The position numbers and the translations under genes were made by a program. From assembly GCA_012103325.1 (NCBI GenBank), contig WLWY01000005.1, forward strand, positions 434,001-498,000: 64,000 bases of DNA. Direction: 5' to 3'. This document shows, in pieces, positions 52,572-61,343 of this stretch; the stretch's first letter is position 1, and each line of letters opens with the position of its first letter. This stretch comes from Alphaproteobacteria bacterium. GTDB lineage: Bacteria; Pseudomonadota; Alphaproteobacteria; UBA8366; GCA-2717185. The notes under the pieces are model-generated. The model was not told the origin of the DNA. It made no database searches and saw only the letters and a program-made list of their open reading frames with translations.

Positions 52572-53717
52572 ATGAAAGAGCTATCAAATTCCGTATGTAT
52601 CGTCGGTGTCGAAGAGTCCGATGAAGTGGGTAAATTGCCTGGTGTCAGCCAGCTGAGCCTGCATCTCCAGGCGTGCCACAACGCCGTGGCCGACGCCGGA
52701 CTGAAGATGTCCGAGGTCGATGGTATTTTCACCGCGGGGCAGCATTCGCCGGCCCTGCTTGGAGAGGCGCTGGGCGTCAACCCGCGCTATGTCGACGGCA
52801 CTTCGGTCGGCGGCTGTTCCTTTATTATCATGGTCGGCCATGCCCTTCTGGCGTTGCATCACGGGCTGTGCGACGTCGCCTTGATTTCGCACGGAGAAAG
52901 CGGGCGCTCCGGTACGGGCGTCACGCGCGGCCGCGACACCAGTCTCAGCGGTCAGTTCGAAATGCCCTATGGCTTTGGCGGCGCGCCGACCTATTTCGGC
53001 ATGATCACCAATCGGCATATGCATGAGTACGGCACGACCCTGGAAGATTGGGCCAAGGTTGCGGTTTCGACCCGGGCTTGGGCCGGACTGAACCCGAAGG
53101 CCATGTTCCGCGATCCGATCACGGTCCAGGACGTTCTCGACTCGCGGCCGATGTTCTACCCGTTCAACCTGTTGAACATCTGCCTGGTGACGGATGCCGG
53201 CGGTGCCGTCGTCCTGACGCGCGCCGATCGGGCCCAGGACTGCGCTAAGAAGCCCGTCTATGTGCGCGGCGCTGGTGAGGGCACTGACCACGTCTTCGTG
53301 ACGGAAATGGAAGAACTGCCGCTCAGCGTAGCGACCCGCAATTCCGGCAAGAAGGCGTTCGAGATGGCTGGTGTCAGCCATGGCGATTTCGACCACATCA
53401 TGCTGTATGACGCCTTCTCGTCCGGCCCGCCGATCATGCTGGAGTCGCTGGGCTTCTGCGAACCGGGCGAGGGCTGTTCCTTCTTCGACGAAGGAAAGTC
53501 GACGCCGGGTGGATCGCTGCCGATCAACACCAATGGCGGCGGCCTGTCCTACACCCATTCGGGCATGTACGGCATTTTCCCGATCATCGAAGCGGTGCGT
53601 CAGCAACGCGGCGAGTGCGGAGACCGTCAGGTGCCGGGCGCCAGCTTGTCGCTGGTCAATGGTATGGGCGGTATGCTTTCCGCGGCCGGTACGATCGTGC
53701 TTTCCAATCAGAAGTGA
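52572..53717 (+). CDS. Thiolase-family protein, SCP-x/lipid-transfer type
   Basis: This 381-residue thiolase fold has candidate nucleophile Cys82 (TSVGGCSF) and the C-terminal histidine segment NTNGGGLSYTHSGMYG. The second, proton-donating cysteine of true thiolases is replaced (NGMGGMLSAAG), as in SCP-x/Ltp-type proteins that act as thiolases or retro-aldolases with a DUF35 partner. That partner is encoded directly upstream. A strong hairpin terminator follows. The acyl-CoA substrate is unknown. Confidence 0.88.
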   Translation: MKELSNSVCIVGVEESDEVGKLPGVSQLSLHLQACHNAVADAGLKMSEVDGIFTAGQHSPALLGEALGVNPRYVDGTSVGGCSFIIMVGHALLALHHGLCDVALISHGESGRSGTGVTRGRDTSLSGQFEMPYGFGGAPTYFGMITNRHMHEYGTTLEDWAKVAVSTRAWAGLNPKAMFRDPITVQDVLDSRPMFYPFNLLNICLVTDAGGAVVLTRADRAQDCAKKPVYVRGAGEGTDHVFVTEMEELPLSVATRNSGKKAFEMAGVSHGDFDHIMLYDAFSSGPPIMLESLGFCEPGEGCSFFDEGKSTPGGSLPINTNGGGLSYTHSGMYGIFPIIEAVRQQRGECGDRQVPGASLSLVNGMGGMLSAAGTIVLSNQK

Positions 53718-53741
53718 TACCGGACACGATTGAAGACTAGG

Positions 53742-53771
53742 AAAGAGGAGCGGTTTCGGCCGCTCCTCTTT
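53742..53771 (+). terminator. Strong hairpin terminator after the thiolase gene
   Basis: A perfect 12-bp stem AAAGAGGAGCGG (53742-53753) and CCGCTCCTCTTT (53760-53771) encloses TTTCGG. T-containing sequence follows. It separates the thiolase unit from the LLM-TRAP unit. Confidence 0.8.
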
Positions 53772-53806
53772 CTGCTTTCGGGGCGGGCTTTTTTGGATGT
53801 TAGACC

Positions 53807-54838
53807 ATGAAACTGACGCTGTTCATCAATCCAGAACATCGGGCCGATGACGATCTGACGGCCCGTTTCAACGACCATATCGAGCAGGTACGGGTCGCCA
53901 AGCGGGCCGGCTTTGATGGTGTCGCGGTCGGCAATCATCTTTCCTACGGCTCGACCGCATGGTTTCCGCCTCTCGAAACATTGACCCGGCTCGCCGCCGA
54001 AGCCGACGGCATGTCGCTTGCGACCTGCATGCTCGTGCTGCCGCTTTATCATCCGTTGCATGTGATCGAGCAGGCGTCGCTGCTGGATACCATTTCGGGC
54101 GGTAACCTCATCCTTGGGGTCGCGCCGGGTTGGACGGAGGACGAGTTCCGGGTGATGGATGTGGAGCACGGGCGGCGGCTCGGCCGTTACATCGAAGCGG
54201 TTCAGTTGATGCAGCGGCTGTGGTCGGAGGGAACAGTCGATTTTACCGGTAAACATTTTCAAGCCGACGGGCTGTCCTTGGCGTTCAAGTCGGTCCAGAA
54301 ACCACGCCCGCCAATGTGGTATGGCGGCAGCGTGACGCCCGCCGTGGCGCGGGCGGCGCGGCTGGCGGATACCGCGTTGGGCGACAGTTGGGTGGCGTCG
54401 TCGCATCTCGTCGAGGACGTGATCGTCAAACAGGCGGGCGTCTTCCGCGACGCATTGGCGGAACATGGCAAACCGATGCCGGCAGAGTTTCCGCTGCTGC
54501 GTAATATCGTCGTTGCGCCCGACCGGGAAACCGCGCTGCGCGAAGCCGGCCCGTTTCTGGAAGCCAGCTACCGGGTCTTCGGGCAATGGGGTCTGTTCTC
54601 GAAGGTCGTCGGAAGCGGAAAAGAGCAGCTCGATCTGGAGGAACTGATCGCAGGCCGCGTCATCCTCGGGTCGCCGGAGGAGTGCGCCGAGGAATTGGTG
54701 CGTCTGGCGCGTGCGACGGGTTACACGCGGCTGATCGCCCGGGTCCAATGGCTCGGTATGGATCAGAGTCTGGTGCTTCGAACCATCGAATTGCTGGCCG
54801 ACCGCGTGCGGCCGCTTGTCGAGCGCGAGTTGAGTTAA
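53807..54838 (+). CDS. LLM-class flavin-dependent oxidoreductase
   Basis: This 343-residue luciferase-family protein has AGFDGVAVGNHLSYG near 35-49, ISGGNLILGVAPGWTEDEF around 99-117 and PRPPMWYGGSVTPA near 165-178. It belongs to the mid-length LLM branch that includes methylenetetrahydromethanopterin reductase-like and alkane-type oxygenases. The cofactor (FMN or F420) is not decided by sequence. It ends 1 base before the TRAP permease gene, so a transport and oxidation unit is likely. Confidence 0.88.
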   Translation: MKLTLFINPEHRADDDLTARFNDHIEQVRVAKRAGFDGVAVGNHLSYGSTAWFPPLETLTRLAAEADGMSLATCMLVLPLYHPLHVIEQASLLDTISGGNLILGVAPGWTEDEFRVMDVEHGRRLGRYIEAVQLMQRLWSEGTVDFTGKHFQADGLSLAFKSVQKPRPPMWYGGSVTPAVARAARLADTALGDSWVASSHLVEDVIVKQAGVFRDALAEHGKPMPAEFPLLRNIVVAPDRETALREAGPFLEASYRVFGQWGLFSKVVGSGKEQLDLEELIAGRVILGSPEECAEELVRLARATGYTRLIARVQWLGMDQSLVLRTIELLADRVRPLVERELS

Positions 54839-54839
54839 G

Positions 54840-55349
54840 GTGTCGGTGATCCGCCTGATCGACCGGTTCACGGGAACCGTTGGCGGAATAGGCGCGGGAC
54901 TGGTTGTCCCCTTGTTCCTGATCATGGGCTTCGAAGTCTTCATGCGCTTCCTGTTCAACCTACCGACTTTCTGGGCCTATGAACTGGCCTACATGATCAC
55001 GGGCGCCCATTTCGTGCTGGGCATCGCCTATGTCACGAAGAGGCGGCAGCATGTACGGATCGATTTCCTGTACAGCCATTTCCCGCCGCAGCTGCAAGCG
55101 GCAATCGATTGCATAATTTACTGTTTTTTCCTGTTGCCTGTTTCGGCCTGGATAACCTGGCGGCTGGGAGTCGTTGCGCTTGAGGCGTACAGCGTTGGAG
55201 AAACCTCCGGCGAGTCAGCCTGGAACCCGGTCATCTGGCCGGTACGCACGGTAGCCGCGTTCGGCTTTTTTCTGTTCACGTTGCAAGTGCTGGCGGAAGG
55301 GATGCGGACGTTCCGGATCGTGTCCGGCCAGTCCGAAAACGTCGAATGA
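54840..55349 (+). CDS. dctQ: TRAP transporter small permease (DctQ)
   Basis: This 169-residue, four-span small TRAP subunit has FEVFMRFLFNLPTFWAYELAYMITGAHFVLGIAYV. This is the DctQ signature with the conserved RF...P..W..E segment in helix 2. GTG 54840 follows the LLM stop by one base, and the end overlaps dctM by 4 bp. With DctM and a periplasmic binding protein it would import an organic acid using the sodium gradient. The binding protein is not encoded here. Confidence 0.9.
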   Translation: MSVIRLIDRFTGTVGGIGAGLVVPLFLIMGFEVFMRFLFNLPTFWAYELAYMITGAHFVLGIAYVTKRRQHVRIDFLYSHFPPQLQAAIDCIIYCFFLLPVSAWITWRLGVVALEAYSVGETSGESAWNPVIWPVRTVAAFGFFLFTLQVLAEGMRTFRIVSGQSENVE

Positions 55350-56668
55350 GCGTCGATCTGGCGCTGTGGATGTTCCCTGTCCTGCTGGCGCTGATTTTCG
55401 TCGGCGTGCCGGTCGCCTTCGCCCTGATGTCGGTCGCGCTGGTTTTCGGGGTCGCGCAGTTCGGGGACTCCGTGGTCGTGATCTTCGCGCACCGGGTCGA
55501 GGAGGTCTCAAGCTCGCACATCCTGTCCGCCGTGCCGCTATTCATCTTCATGGGCGCCATGCTGGAACGGTCGGGTATTGCCGAGGGCATGTTCGAAACC
55601 ATCCATTTCTGGACCCGGAAGCTACCGGGAGGTCTGGCAGTCGGGACCATCGTGATTTGTGTCCTGTTCGCCGCGTCGAGCGGCGTCGTCGGTGCGACCG
55701 AAACGGTGGTCGGCATGCTGGCGACGCCGGTGATGCTGCGGCACGGTTACGACAAAGGATTGATATCGGGTACGATCTGCGCCGGCGGATCGCTCGGGTC
55801 GATCATTCCACCGTCCGTGCTTGTCGTGATTCTGGCAACCATCGCGGACCTCGGTATTGGCGATCTGTTTGCCGCGATGCTGTTGCCCGGCCTCGCGTTG
55901 GCGGGCCTCTATATTCTCTACATTCTGATATACAGTCTCCTCAAGCCCTCGGCGGCACCTCGGGCGCCTGTCGACGAAGACGATACGCCGCTGCTGCAAC
56001 AGCTGTGGCGCACGGTGCTCGTTCTCGTGCCACCACTGGCGTTGATCGCCGCGGTGCTGGGCAGCATCATCTTTGCGATTGCGGTGCCGACGGAAGCGGC
56101 CGCGGTCGGTGCAATTGGCGGGCTGCTGCTGACCGTTTTGTACGGGAAATTTTCGTTCTCTGTGGTGCGCGAGGCCCTGTTTACGACTCTCTCGATCACG
56201 GCCATGGTCCTCACCATCGTCGTCGGTGGCTTGATGTTCTCCGGCGTCTTTGCTGGTGCGGGCGGGCTGATCGCCCTTCAGGATCTCTTGGCCCAGGCCA
56301 ACCTCGGCCCTTGGGGCACGGTTTCGCTGATCTTGCTGATTACATTCCTTGCCGGGTTTGTGCTCGAACTGATTTCGATCATGTTGATCCTGGTACCGAT
56401 TGCGATGCCTATCGTCACCGGCTTCGGTTTCGATGCGACCTGGTTCTGCATCGCCTTGCTGATCATGATGCAGACCAGTCTGCTGACCCCGCCGATGGCC
56501 GGCGCGGTTTTCTACTTTCGCGCCATTGCGCCGCCGGAAATCACGCTCCGCCATATGTACCGGGGCGTTATCCCGTTCATTGCGCTGCACTTTGCCGTGC
56601 TCGCGCTGATTATCGCGTTTCCGTCGCTTGTGCTGTGGCTGCCGTCGGTGCTCCTCGGTTTCGACTGA
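55346..56668 (+). CDS. dctM: TRAP transporter large permease (DctM)
   Basis: This 440-residue, 12-span channel subunit has the family motifs VPLFIFMGAMLERSGIAEGMF near 66-86, GTICAGGSLGSIIPPSVLVVI around 142-162 and TSLLTPPMAGAVFYF near the C terminus. It partners DctQ through the ATGA overlap. No dctP gene exists within the window, so the pair must borrow a binding protein encoded elsewhere. The malic enzyme gene follows after 116 bases and may be independently controlled. Confidence 0.93.
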   Translation: MSVDLALWMFPVLLALIFVGVPVAFALMSVALVFGVAQFGDSVVVIFAHRVEEVSSSHILSAVPLFIFMGAMLERSGIAEGMFETIHFWTRKLPGGLAVGTIVICVLFAASSGVVGATETVVGMLATPVMLRHGYDKGLISGTICAGGSLGSIIPPSVLVVILATIADLGIGDLFAAMLLPGLALAGLYILYILIYSLLKPSAAPRAPVDEDDTPLLQQLWRTVLVLVPPLALIAAVLGSIIFAIAVPTEAAAVGAIGGLLLTVLYGKFSFSVVREALFTTLSITAMVLTIVVGGLMFSGVFAGAGGLIALQDLLAQANLGPWGTVSLILLITFLAGFVLELISIMLILVPIAMPIVTGFGFDATWFCIALLIMMQTSLLTPPMAGAVFYFRAIAPPEITLRHMYRGVIPFIALHFAVLALIIAFPSLVLWLPSVLLGFD

Positions 56669-56697
56669 GTGCCGCGCATAACTGTTTCGGTTGTACA

Positions 56698-56712
56698 TTG
56701 CCGAATCGGCAA
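56698..56712. promoter_or_regulatory. Perfect palindrome upstream of maeB
   Basis: TTGCCGA-A-TCGGCAA is an exact 15-base palindrome. It falls between a possible -35 TTGTAC (56691-56696) and a weak -10 CAAACT (56714-56719) 17 bases apart, about 70 bases before the maeB start. The position is that of a repressor operator. Confidence 0.45.
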
Positions 56713-56784
56713 CCAAACTGTTTGGCAAGGCAATCGATGGGTCCAAAAGCGCCTAACTCAGGGCGGCACAGGAGCAGGGAAAGC

Positions 56785-59082
56785 ATGTCGAACGATACTT
56801 TGAAGCAGATGGCGCTGGACTATCATCGCAACCCGGTTCCCGGGAAGCTCATGGTCGTGGCCAGCAAGCCGTTGGGCAATCAGCGCGACCTCGCGCTTGC
56901 CTATTCGCCCGGTGTCGCCGCTGCCTGCGAGGCTATCGTCGATGACCCGTCGGAAGTCGCAACCCTGACCGCACGCCAGAATCTTGTGGCCGTGATCACC
57001 AACGGCACCGCCGTGCTGGGGCTCGGCGCTATCGGTCCGCTTGCCTCGAAACCAGTGATGGAAGGTAAGGCGGTTCTGTTCAAGAAATTCGCCGGCATCG
57101 ATGTGTTCGATATTGAGATCGACCAAACCGACCCGGCAAAGATGGTCGATATCATCACCAGTCTGGAGCCGACCTTCGGGGCGATTAATTTGGAAGATAT
57201 CAAAGCGCCGGAATGCTTCATCGTCGAGAAGCAATGCCGGGAGCGCATGAACATTCCCGTCTTTCACGACGATCAGCACGGCACGGCCATCGTTGCGGCC
57301 GCTGCGATCCTCAACGGTATGCGGCTCGTCGGAAAAAAGTTCCCCGATATTAAGCTGGTTTCCACCGGTGGTGGGGCGGCCGGCATCGCCTGCCTCAATC
57401 TGTTGGTTGGCATGGGGGTTACCCGCGAAAACATTACGTTGGTCGACCGGCTTGGGGTCGTTCATACGGGCCGAAACGAGGAAATGGACGCTTACAAAGA
57501 AGTCTACGCGCAGGATACCGACGCCCGAACGCTTGATGAGGTGATCGACGATGCGGATGTTTTCCTTGGTTTGTCGGCACCGGGAGTCTTGACCGGTGAT
57601 ATGGTCAAGCGCATGGCGGAAAAGCCGCTGATAATGGCGCTTGCCAATCCGAACCCGGAAATCGAGCCCGACGATGCGCGCGCTGCGGCCCCGGATGCGA
57701 TCATCGCCACTGGCCGGTCGGATTTTCCCAATCAGGTCAACAATGTCCTGTGCTTTCCCTTCATCTTCCGCGGCGCACTCGATGTCGGGGCGACGACGAT
57801 CAACGAGGAAATGAAGCAGGCGGCGGTGAAGGCGATTGCCGGGCTGGCGATGGCGGAAAGTTCCGAAGTCGTCGCAATGGCCTATCAAAACGACGATTTG
57901 AAGTTTGGCCCGGAATATCTCATTCCCAAACCGTTCGATCTGCGGCTCATCGTCGAGATCGCTCCGGCGGTAGCGCGCGCAGCCATGGACAGCGGTGTTG
58001 CGACGCGCCCGATCGATGATTTCGAAGCCTATCGTAATCGGCTGGAACGTTTCGTATTCCGCTCCGGCATGCTGATGAAGCCGGTCATCGATCGAGCGCG
58101 GCAGGCGCCGCAGCGCCTGGTCTACGCCGAGGGCGAGGATGAGCGCGTTCTTCGTGCGGCTCAGGTGGTTGTCGATGACGGTATTGCCCGGCCGATCCTG
58201 ATTGGCCGTCCGGCCGTCGTTGCCGACCGGATCGAGAAGCTCGGACTTCGGCTGAAGCAGGACAAGGATTTTGAGCTCTGCAATCCGCAGTCCGACCCGC
58301 GTTACGACGCCTATTGGACGGGTTATCACGAGATCATGGAACGTCACGGCGTTTCGCCCGATCTTGCACGCACCATTATCCGTACCAACACCACGGTGAT
58401 CGCCGCGATGATGCTCAAGCGTGGCGAGGCTGACGCGATGATCTGCGGTACCTATGGCAATTACGGTTGGCATCTGCGTCATGTCATGGACATTATCGGC
58501 AAGGACGAAGGCGTCCGCGATGTCTCCGCGCTTGGCATCCTGATCCTGCCGAAGGGCACCTTCTTCCTCTGCGATACGCATGTAACGCCAAACCCGACAG
58601 CTGAAGAGATCGTGGAGATGACGTTGCTCAGCGCCGAGACGGTCCGCCGGTTCGGGGAGACCCCGCGAGTCGCGTTGCTGTCTCACTCGAACTTCGGAAC
58701 CGCCGATACGGCGTCGGCGATCAAAATGCGCGAGGCTGTTCAAGCGCTGAAAGAAGCCGATCCTGAGCTCGAAGTGGAAGGGGAGATGCACGCGGACGCG
58801 GCGATAGACCCCACTGTGCGCGAGCGGATCTTTCCCAATTCGCGATTGAAGGGGCGGGCTAATTTGCTTGTCCTGCCAAATCTGGAAGCGGCGAATAATG
58901 CGTTCAATTTGCTTAAATCGATTGGCGATGGATTGCCGGTCTGGCCGATATTGGTGGGGGCGTCGGCGCCGGCGCATATCCTGACGCCATCGGTGACGGC
59001 GCGGGGGCTCGTCAATATGAGCGCGCTAGCCGTGGTCGACGCGCAGTCGCGGGAGGACGTGCAGTCCCGCATGCAGGTTTAG
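56785..59082 (+). CDS. maeB: NADP-dependent malic enzyme MaeB (malic enzyme - phosphotransacetylase-like fusion)
   Basis: This 765-residue protein has a malic enzyme domain in about the first 430 residues ([50 protein letters not shown]). A phosphotransacetylase-like C-terminal domain follows ([29 protein letters not shown]...). The fused domain normally regulates by binding acetyl-CoA and lacks transferase activity. It decarboxylates malate to pyruvate, making NADPH. The frame is open far upstream, but only ATG 56785 ([21 protein letters not shown]) fits the family, with AGGAGCAGGGA upstream. The TRAP permease gene lies before it. Confidence 0.95.
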   Translation: MSNDTLKQMALDYHRNPVPGKLMVVASKPLGNQRDLALAYSPGVAAACEAIVDDPSEVATLTARQNLVAVITNGTAVLGLGAIGPLASKPVMEGKAVLFKKFAGIDVFDIEIDQTDPAKMVDIITSLEPTFGAINLEDIKAPECFIVEKQCRERMNIPVFHDDQHGTAIVAAAAILNGMRLVGKKFPDIKLVSTGGGAAGIACLNLLVGMGVTRENITLVDRLGVVHTGRNEEMDAYKEVYAQDTDARTLDEVIDDADVFLGLSAPGVLTGDMVKRMAEKPLIMALANPNPEIEPDDARAAAPDAIIATGRSDFPNQVNNVLCFPFIFRGALDVGATTINEEMKQAAVKAIAGLAMAESSEVVAMAYQNDDLKFGPEYLIPKPFDLRLIVEIAPAVARAAMDSGVATRPIDDFEAYRNRLERFVFRSGMLMKPVIDRARQAPQRLVYAEGEDERVLRAAQVVVDDGIARPILIGRPAVVADRIEKLGLRLKQDKDFELCNPQSDPRYDAYWTGYHEIMERHGVSPDLARTIIRTNTTVIAAMMLKRGEADAMICGTYGNYGWHLRHVMDIIGKDEGVRDVSALGILILPKGTFFLCDTHVTPNPTAEEIVEMTLLSAETVRRFGETPRVALLSHSNFGTADTASAIKMREAVQALKEADPELEVEGEMHADAAIDPTVRERIFPNSRLKGRANLLVLPNLEAANNAFNLLKSIGDGLPVWPILVGASAPAHILTPSVTARGLVNMSALAVVDAQSREDVQSRMQV

Positions 59083-59178
59083 GGTGATTTGTTCGATCCG
59101 CTAAGCTGTCCTAGAGTTGCGGAAAGCCGGCGCGCTTCTGTCGTGCTGATCCATGCAACAATGTAGGACGTCAATATC

Positions 59179-60021
59179 ATGACCATCGGCACATCCGTTC
59201 CGCTTCCCGCCTATACAATCGATCCTGCGTTCATGGCGAAGAAGGCTGAAGACCTCGGCTTCACGTCGATCTGGTATGCCGAGCATCCGGTCGTGCCGGT
59301 GCACAGCGAGAGCCCGTTCCCGTCGACCGGCGGTGAGATCCCGTGGACCTATTCCCATTTTGACGATCCCTATATCGCGCTGGCCCGCGCCTCCGCCGTC
59401 ACCAGCACGATCAAGCTCGGCACCGGCATCACGCTTGTGCCGGAACGCAACCCGCTGGTCCTGGCAAAGGAAATCGCGGCGCTCGATCTGCACAGCGGCG
59501 GCCGGTTCTTGTTCGGCATCGGGACAGGTTGGTTGAAGGAGGAGACGGAGCTGATGGGCGGCGATTTCCCGCGCCGCTGGACGCAGACCCGCGAAGCGCT
59601 GGATGTTCTAAAACTGCTCTGGACTAAGGAAGAGGCAGAGTATCACGGCAAGTATTTCGATTTCCCGCTGGTGCGCTGTTTCCCAAAACCGGCCCAGAAA
59701 CCCTATCCACCGATCATCATCGGCGGCATGGCAAAGAACGTGCTGTCGCGCATTGTCGCGCATGCGGATGGCTGGCTGCCCAACCGTGTCACGCCTGCCG
59801 AGTTGGAAGCGTCCCGCAAAGAGCTCGACAGGCTGGCAGGCGAGGCGGGACGGGATCCGAAGTCGATTACGATCACGATCTATGGGCAGGAACCCAATCG
59901 CGCGCATGTTCAGTCGCTGCTCGACGCCGGGGCTGACAGTGTCGTCGTCAAACCGGAATGGGTCGAGACCGAGGCCGAGATGGGCGCGCAACTGGAGCGG
60001 ATGGCGGAGGCGGTTCTGTAG
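59179..60021 (+). CDS. LLM-class oxidoreductase, TIGR03619-like (second)
   Basis: This 280-residue protein has FTSIWYAEHPVVP near 30-42, LGTGITLVPERNPLVLAKEIAALD around 90-113, GRFLFGIGTGWLKEE, and PPIIIGGMA near 175. It is the same short LLM branch as the 32812 gene (LGTGVLIVPQRNPV) and the two are clearly related. It ends 10 bases before the convergent CGNR gene. F420 or FMN dependence is unsettled. Confidence 0.87.
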   Translation: MTIGTSVPLPAYTIDPAFMAKKAEDLGFTSIWYAEHPVVPVHSESPFPSTGGEIPWTYSHFDDPYIALARASAVTSTIKLGTGITLVPERNPLVLAKEIAALDLHSGGRFLFGIGTGWLKEETELMGGDFPRRWTQTREALDVLKLLWTKEEAEYHGKYFDFPLVRCFPKPAQKPYPPIIIGGMAKNVLSRIVAHADGWLPNRVTPAELEASRKELDRLAGEAGRDPKSITITIYGQEPNRAHVQSLLDAGADSVVVKPEWVETEAEMGAQLERMAEAVL

Positions 60022-60031
60022 AACGTTACGT

Positions 60032-60607
60032 CTACTTCGCTGATTTCGTTTTGCGCTGGTAGTGTCGCTGCGCTTTCGCGCGGTTGCCGCAGGTTTCCAT
60101 CGAACACCAAGTTCGGCGCCGGTTTTTGCTCTCGTCCAGAAACAGCCAGGCACAATCATTGCCCGGGCAGATCTTCACGCGGCTGACTTCCAAGTCGCGG
60201 CTCAACACCGCCGCGGCGGAAATCGCAATCGCCTGCTCCAGTGTTAGCGAGGGGCTTAGCGCAAGCCCTTTCTTCCGCGAAACCCGCAGAGCCGAGCTTG
60301 GCATCGATGCGAGAGCGCCGTTAAGAGCGGCCATGCCCTTTTTCGTCGGGGCCGTGCCGTCGAGTGTGGCCACGAAGATACCTCTGAGCGATCCGCGGAA
60401 CTCCAATATCTCTGTAAGCCGGCCGCTTTTCCCCGTCACGTCTTGGAGACCTGCCGCATGGCACCACAGGGCAAGGTCTTTGTCGGATAGCAGTTTGTCC
60501 TCAATGACTTCGCCGTCCTTGGACCAATTGGCCGTGTTGAGGAAATCCAGGCAAGTTCTGCCGCCGATCAATTGAAAGGCGTTGTCGGTCATACTCATGA
60601 GGTTCAT
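60032..60607 (-). CDS. CGNR zinc-finger (ABATE-domain) putative regulator
   Basis: The protein is about 191 residues. The N-terminal domain opens QLIGGRTCLDFLNTANW, and the C-terminal zinc finger is CPGNDCAWLFLDESKNRRRTWCSMETCGNRAKAQRHY, with the CGNR signature. Such proteins are predicted stress-responsive DNA-binding regulators. The start is uncertain: ATG 60607 sits 7 bases after a TATACT box (leaderless mode), and ATGs at 60598 and 60592 are alternatives; none has a ribosome site. It is divergent from a glutathione transferase gene and shares a palindrome with it. Confidence 0.85.
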   Translation of the reverse strand: MNLMSMTDNAFQLIGGRTCLDFLNTANWSKDGEVIEDKLLSDKDLALWCHAAGLQDVTGKSGRLTEILEFRGSLRGIFVATLDGTAPTKKGMAALNGALASMPSSALRVSRKKGLALSPSLTLEQAIAISAAAVLSRDLEVSRVKICPGNDCAWLFLDESKNRRRTWCSMETCGNRAKAQRHYQRKTKSAK

Positions 60608-60610
60608 TCT

Positions 60611-60653
60611 AACCAGTATACAGGTTGACACGCAAATATCCGCACCATAATCT
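60611..60653 (+). promoter_or_regulatory. Promoter of the glutathione transferase gene with overlapping palindrome
   Basis: A consensus -35 TTGACA (60625-60630) is followed after 17 bases by TAATCT (60648-60653), about 50 bases before the gst ATG. The near-palindrome AACCAGTATACAGGTT (60611-60626; 14 of 16 positions symmetric) overlaps this -35 and contains TATACT, the possible -10 of the divergent CGNR gene. A single bound regulator could control both genes. Confidence 0.55.
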
Positions 60654-60704
60654 AACCATAACAACAGTTATACTGATAGCGAATTGGATTAGGAGGCGAA
60701 TGAA

Positions 60705-61343
60705 ATGCCGTACACACTCTATGGCAGCCGCCGCTCGGGGTCGTGCATCGTGGAACTCGCGTTGGCGGAAACCCGGGCACCATATGATGTTCAAGATGTC
60801 GACCTGCGCTTGGACCAGCAGCGCGACGCGACATACGCTGCGGTTAATCCGCAACGGAAACTCCCTGCTCTTACAATGCCGAATGGGGAGACGCTGACGG
60901 AGAGTGTGGCAATTTTGCTCACTCTCGACCGGCTTCATCCCGATGCCAAGCTCATGCCGCCACCGCAGTCCGGCGCGTACGGGCAGGCGCTGCGCTGGCT
61001 CATGTTCGTCGCGACGGAAATCTATCCGATCGTTGAAATCAACGACTATCCGGAGCGTTTCGTGGCCGACCCTGCCGGCGATGCGAAGGCGATGCGCGAA
61101 AACGCCCGACGAATTTGGCGCGACCGCTGGTTGATTGTCGAGGAACATGTCGCCGGCGCGCCCTTCCTGCTTTCCGGCAGGTTTTGCTTGAGCGATCTGT
61201 ATATCGCCGTGGTGAGCCGTTGGGCGCAGCAAGATGACTGGCGTCCTGGTAACATCCCCAAGGTTGAGGCTCTTACGCAGGCGGTCGCTGGCCGGGAAGC
61301 CTGCGCTCCGGTGTGGGAGCGTCATTTCGCCAAAACGGGTTAG
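60705..61343 (+). CDS. Glutathione S-transferase family protein
   Basis: This 212-residue GST has a thioredoxin-like N-terminal domain (YTLYGSRRSGSCIVELALAET; NPQRKLPALTMPNGETLTESVAILLTL with the glutathione-binding cis-Pro and ES pair). A helical C-terminal domain follows (FLLSGRFCLSDLYIAVVSRW). The Ser/Cys near residue 11-14 is the likely activating residue. It conjugates or dehalogenates electrophiles. Its 3' end overlaps the hyuA gene on the other strand by 4 bases. Confidence 0.9.
   Translation: MPYTLYGSRRSGSCIVELALAETRAPYDVQDVDLRLDQQRDATYAAVNPQRKLPALTMPNGETLTESVAILLTLDRLHPDAKLMPPPQSGAYGQALRWLMFVATEIYPIVEINDYPERFVADPAGDAKAMRENARRIWRDRWLIVEEHVAGAPFLLSGRFCLSDLYIAVVSRWAQQDDWRPGNIPKVEALTQAVAGREACAPVWERHFAKTG

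Noticed and set aside
55366..56784. Open frame running in phase with maeB through the whole dctM gene, giving an apparent 1238-residue protein
   Set aside because: The upstream part is arginine-rich out-of-frame translation of dctM; family similarity begins only at ATG 56785.
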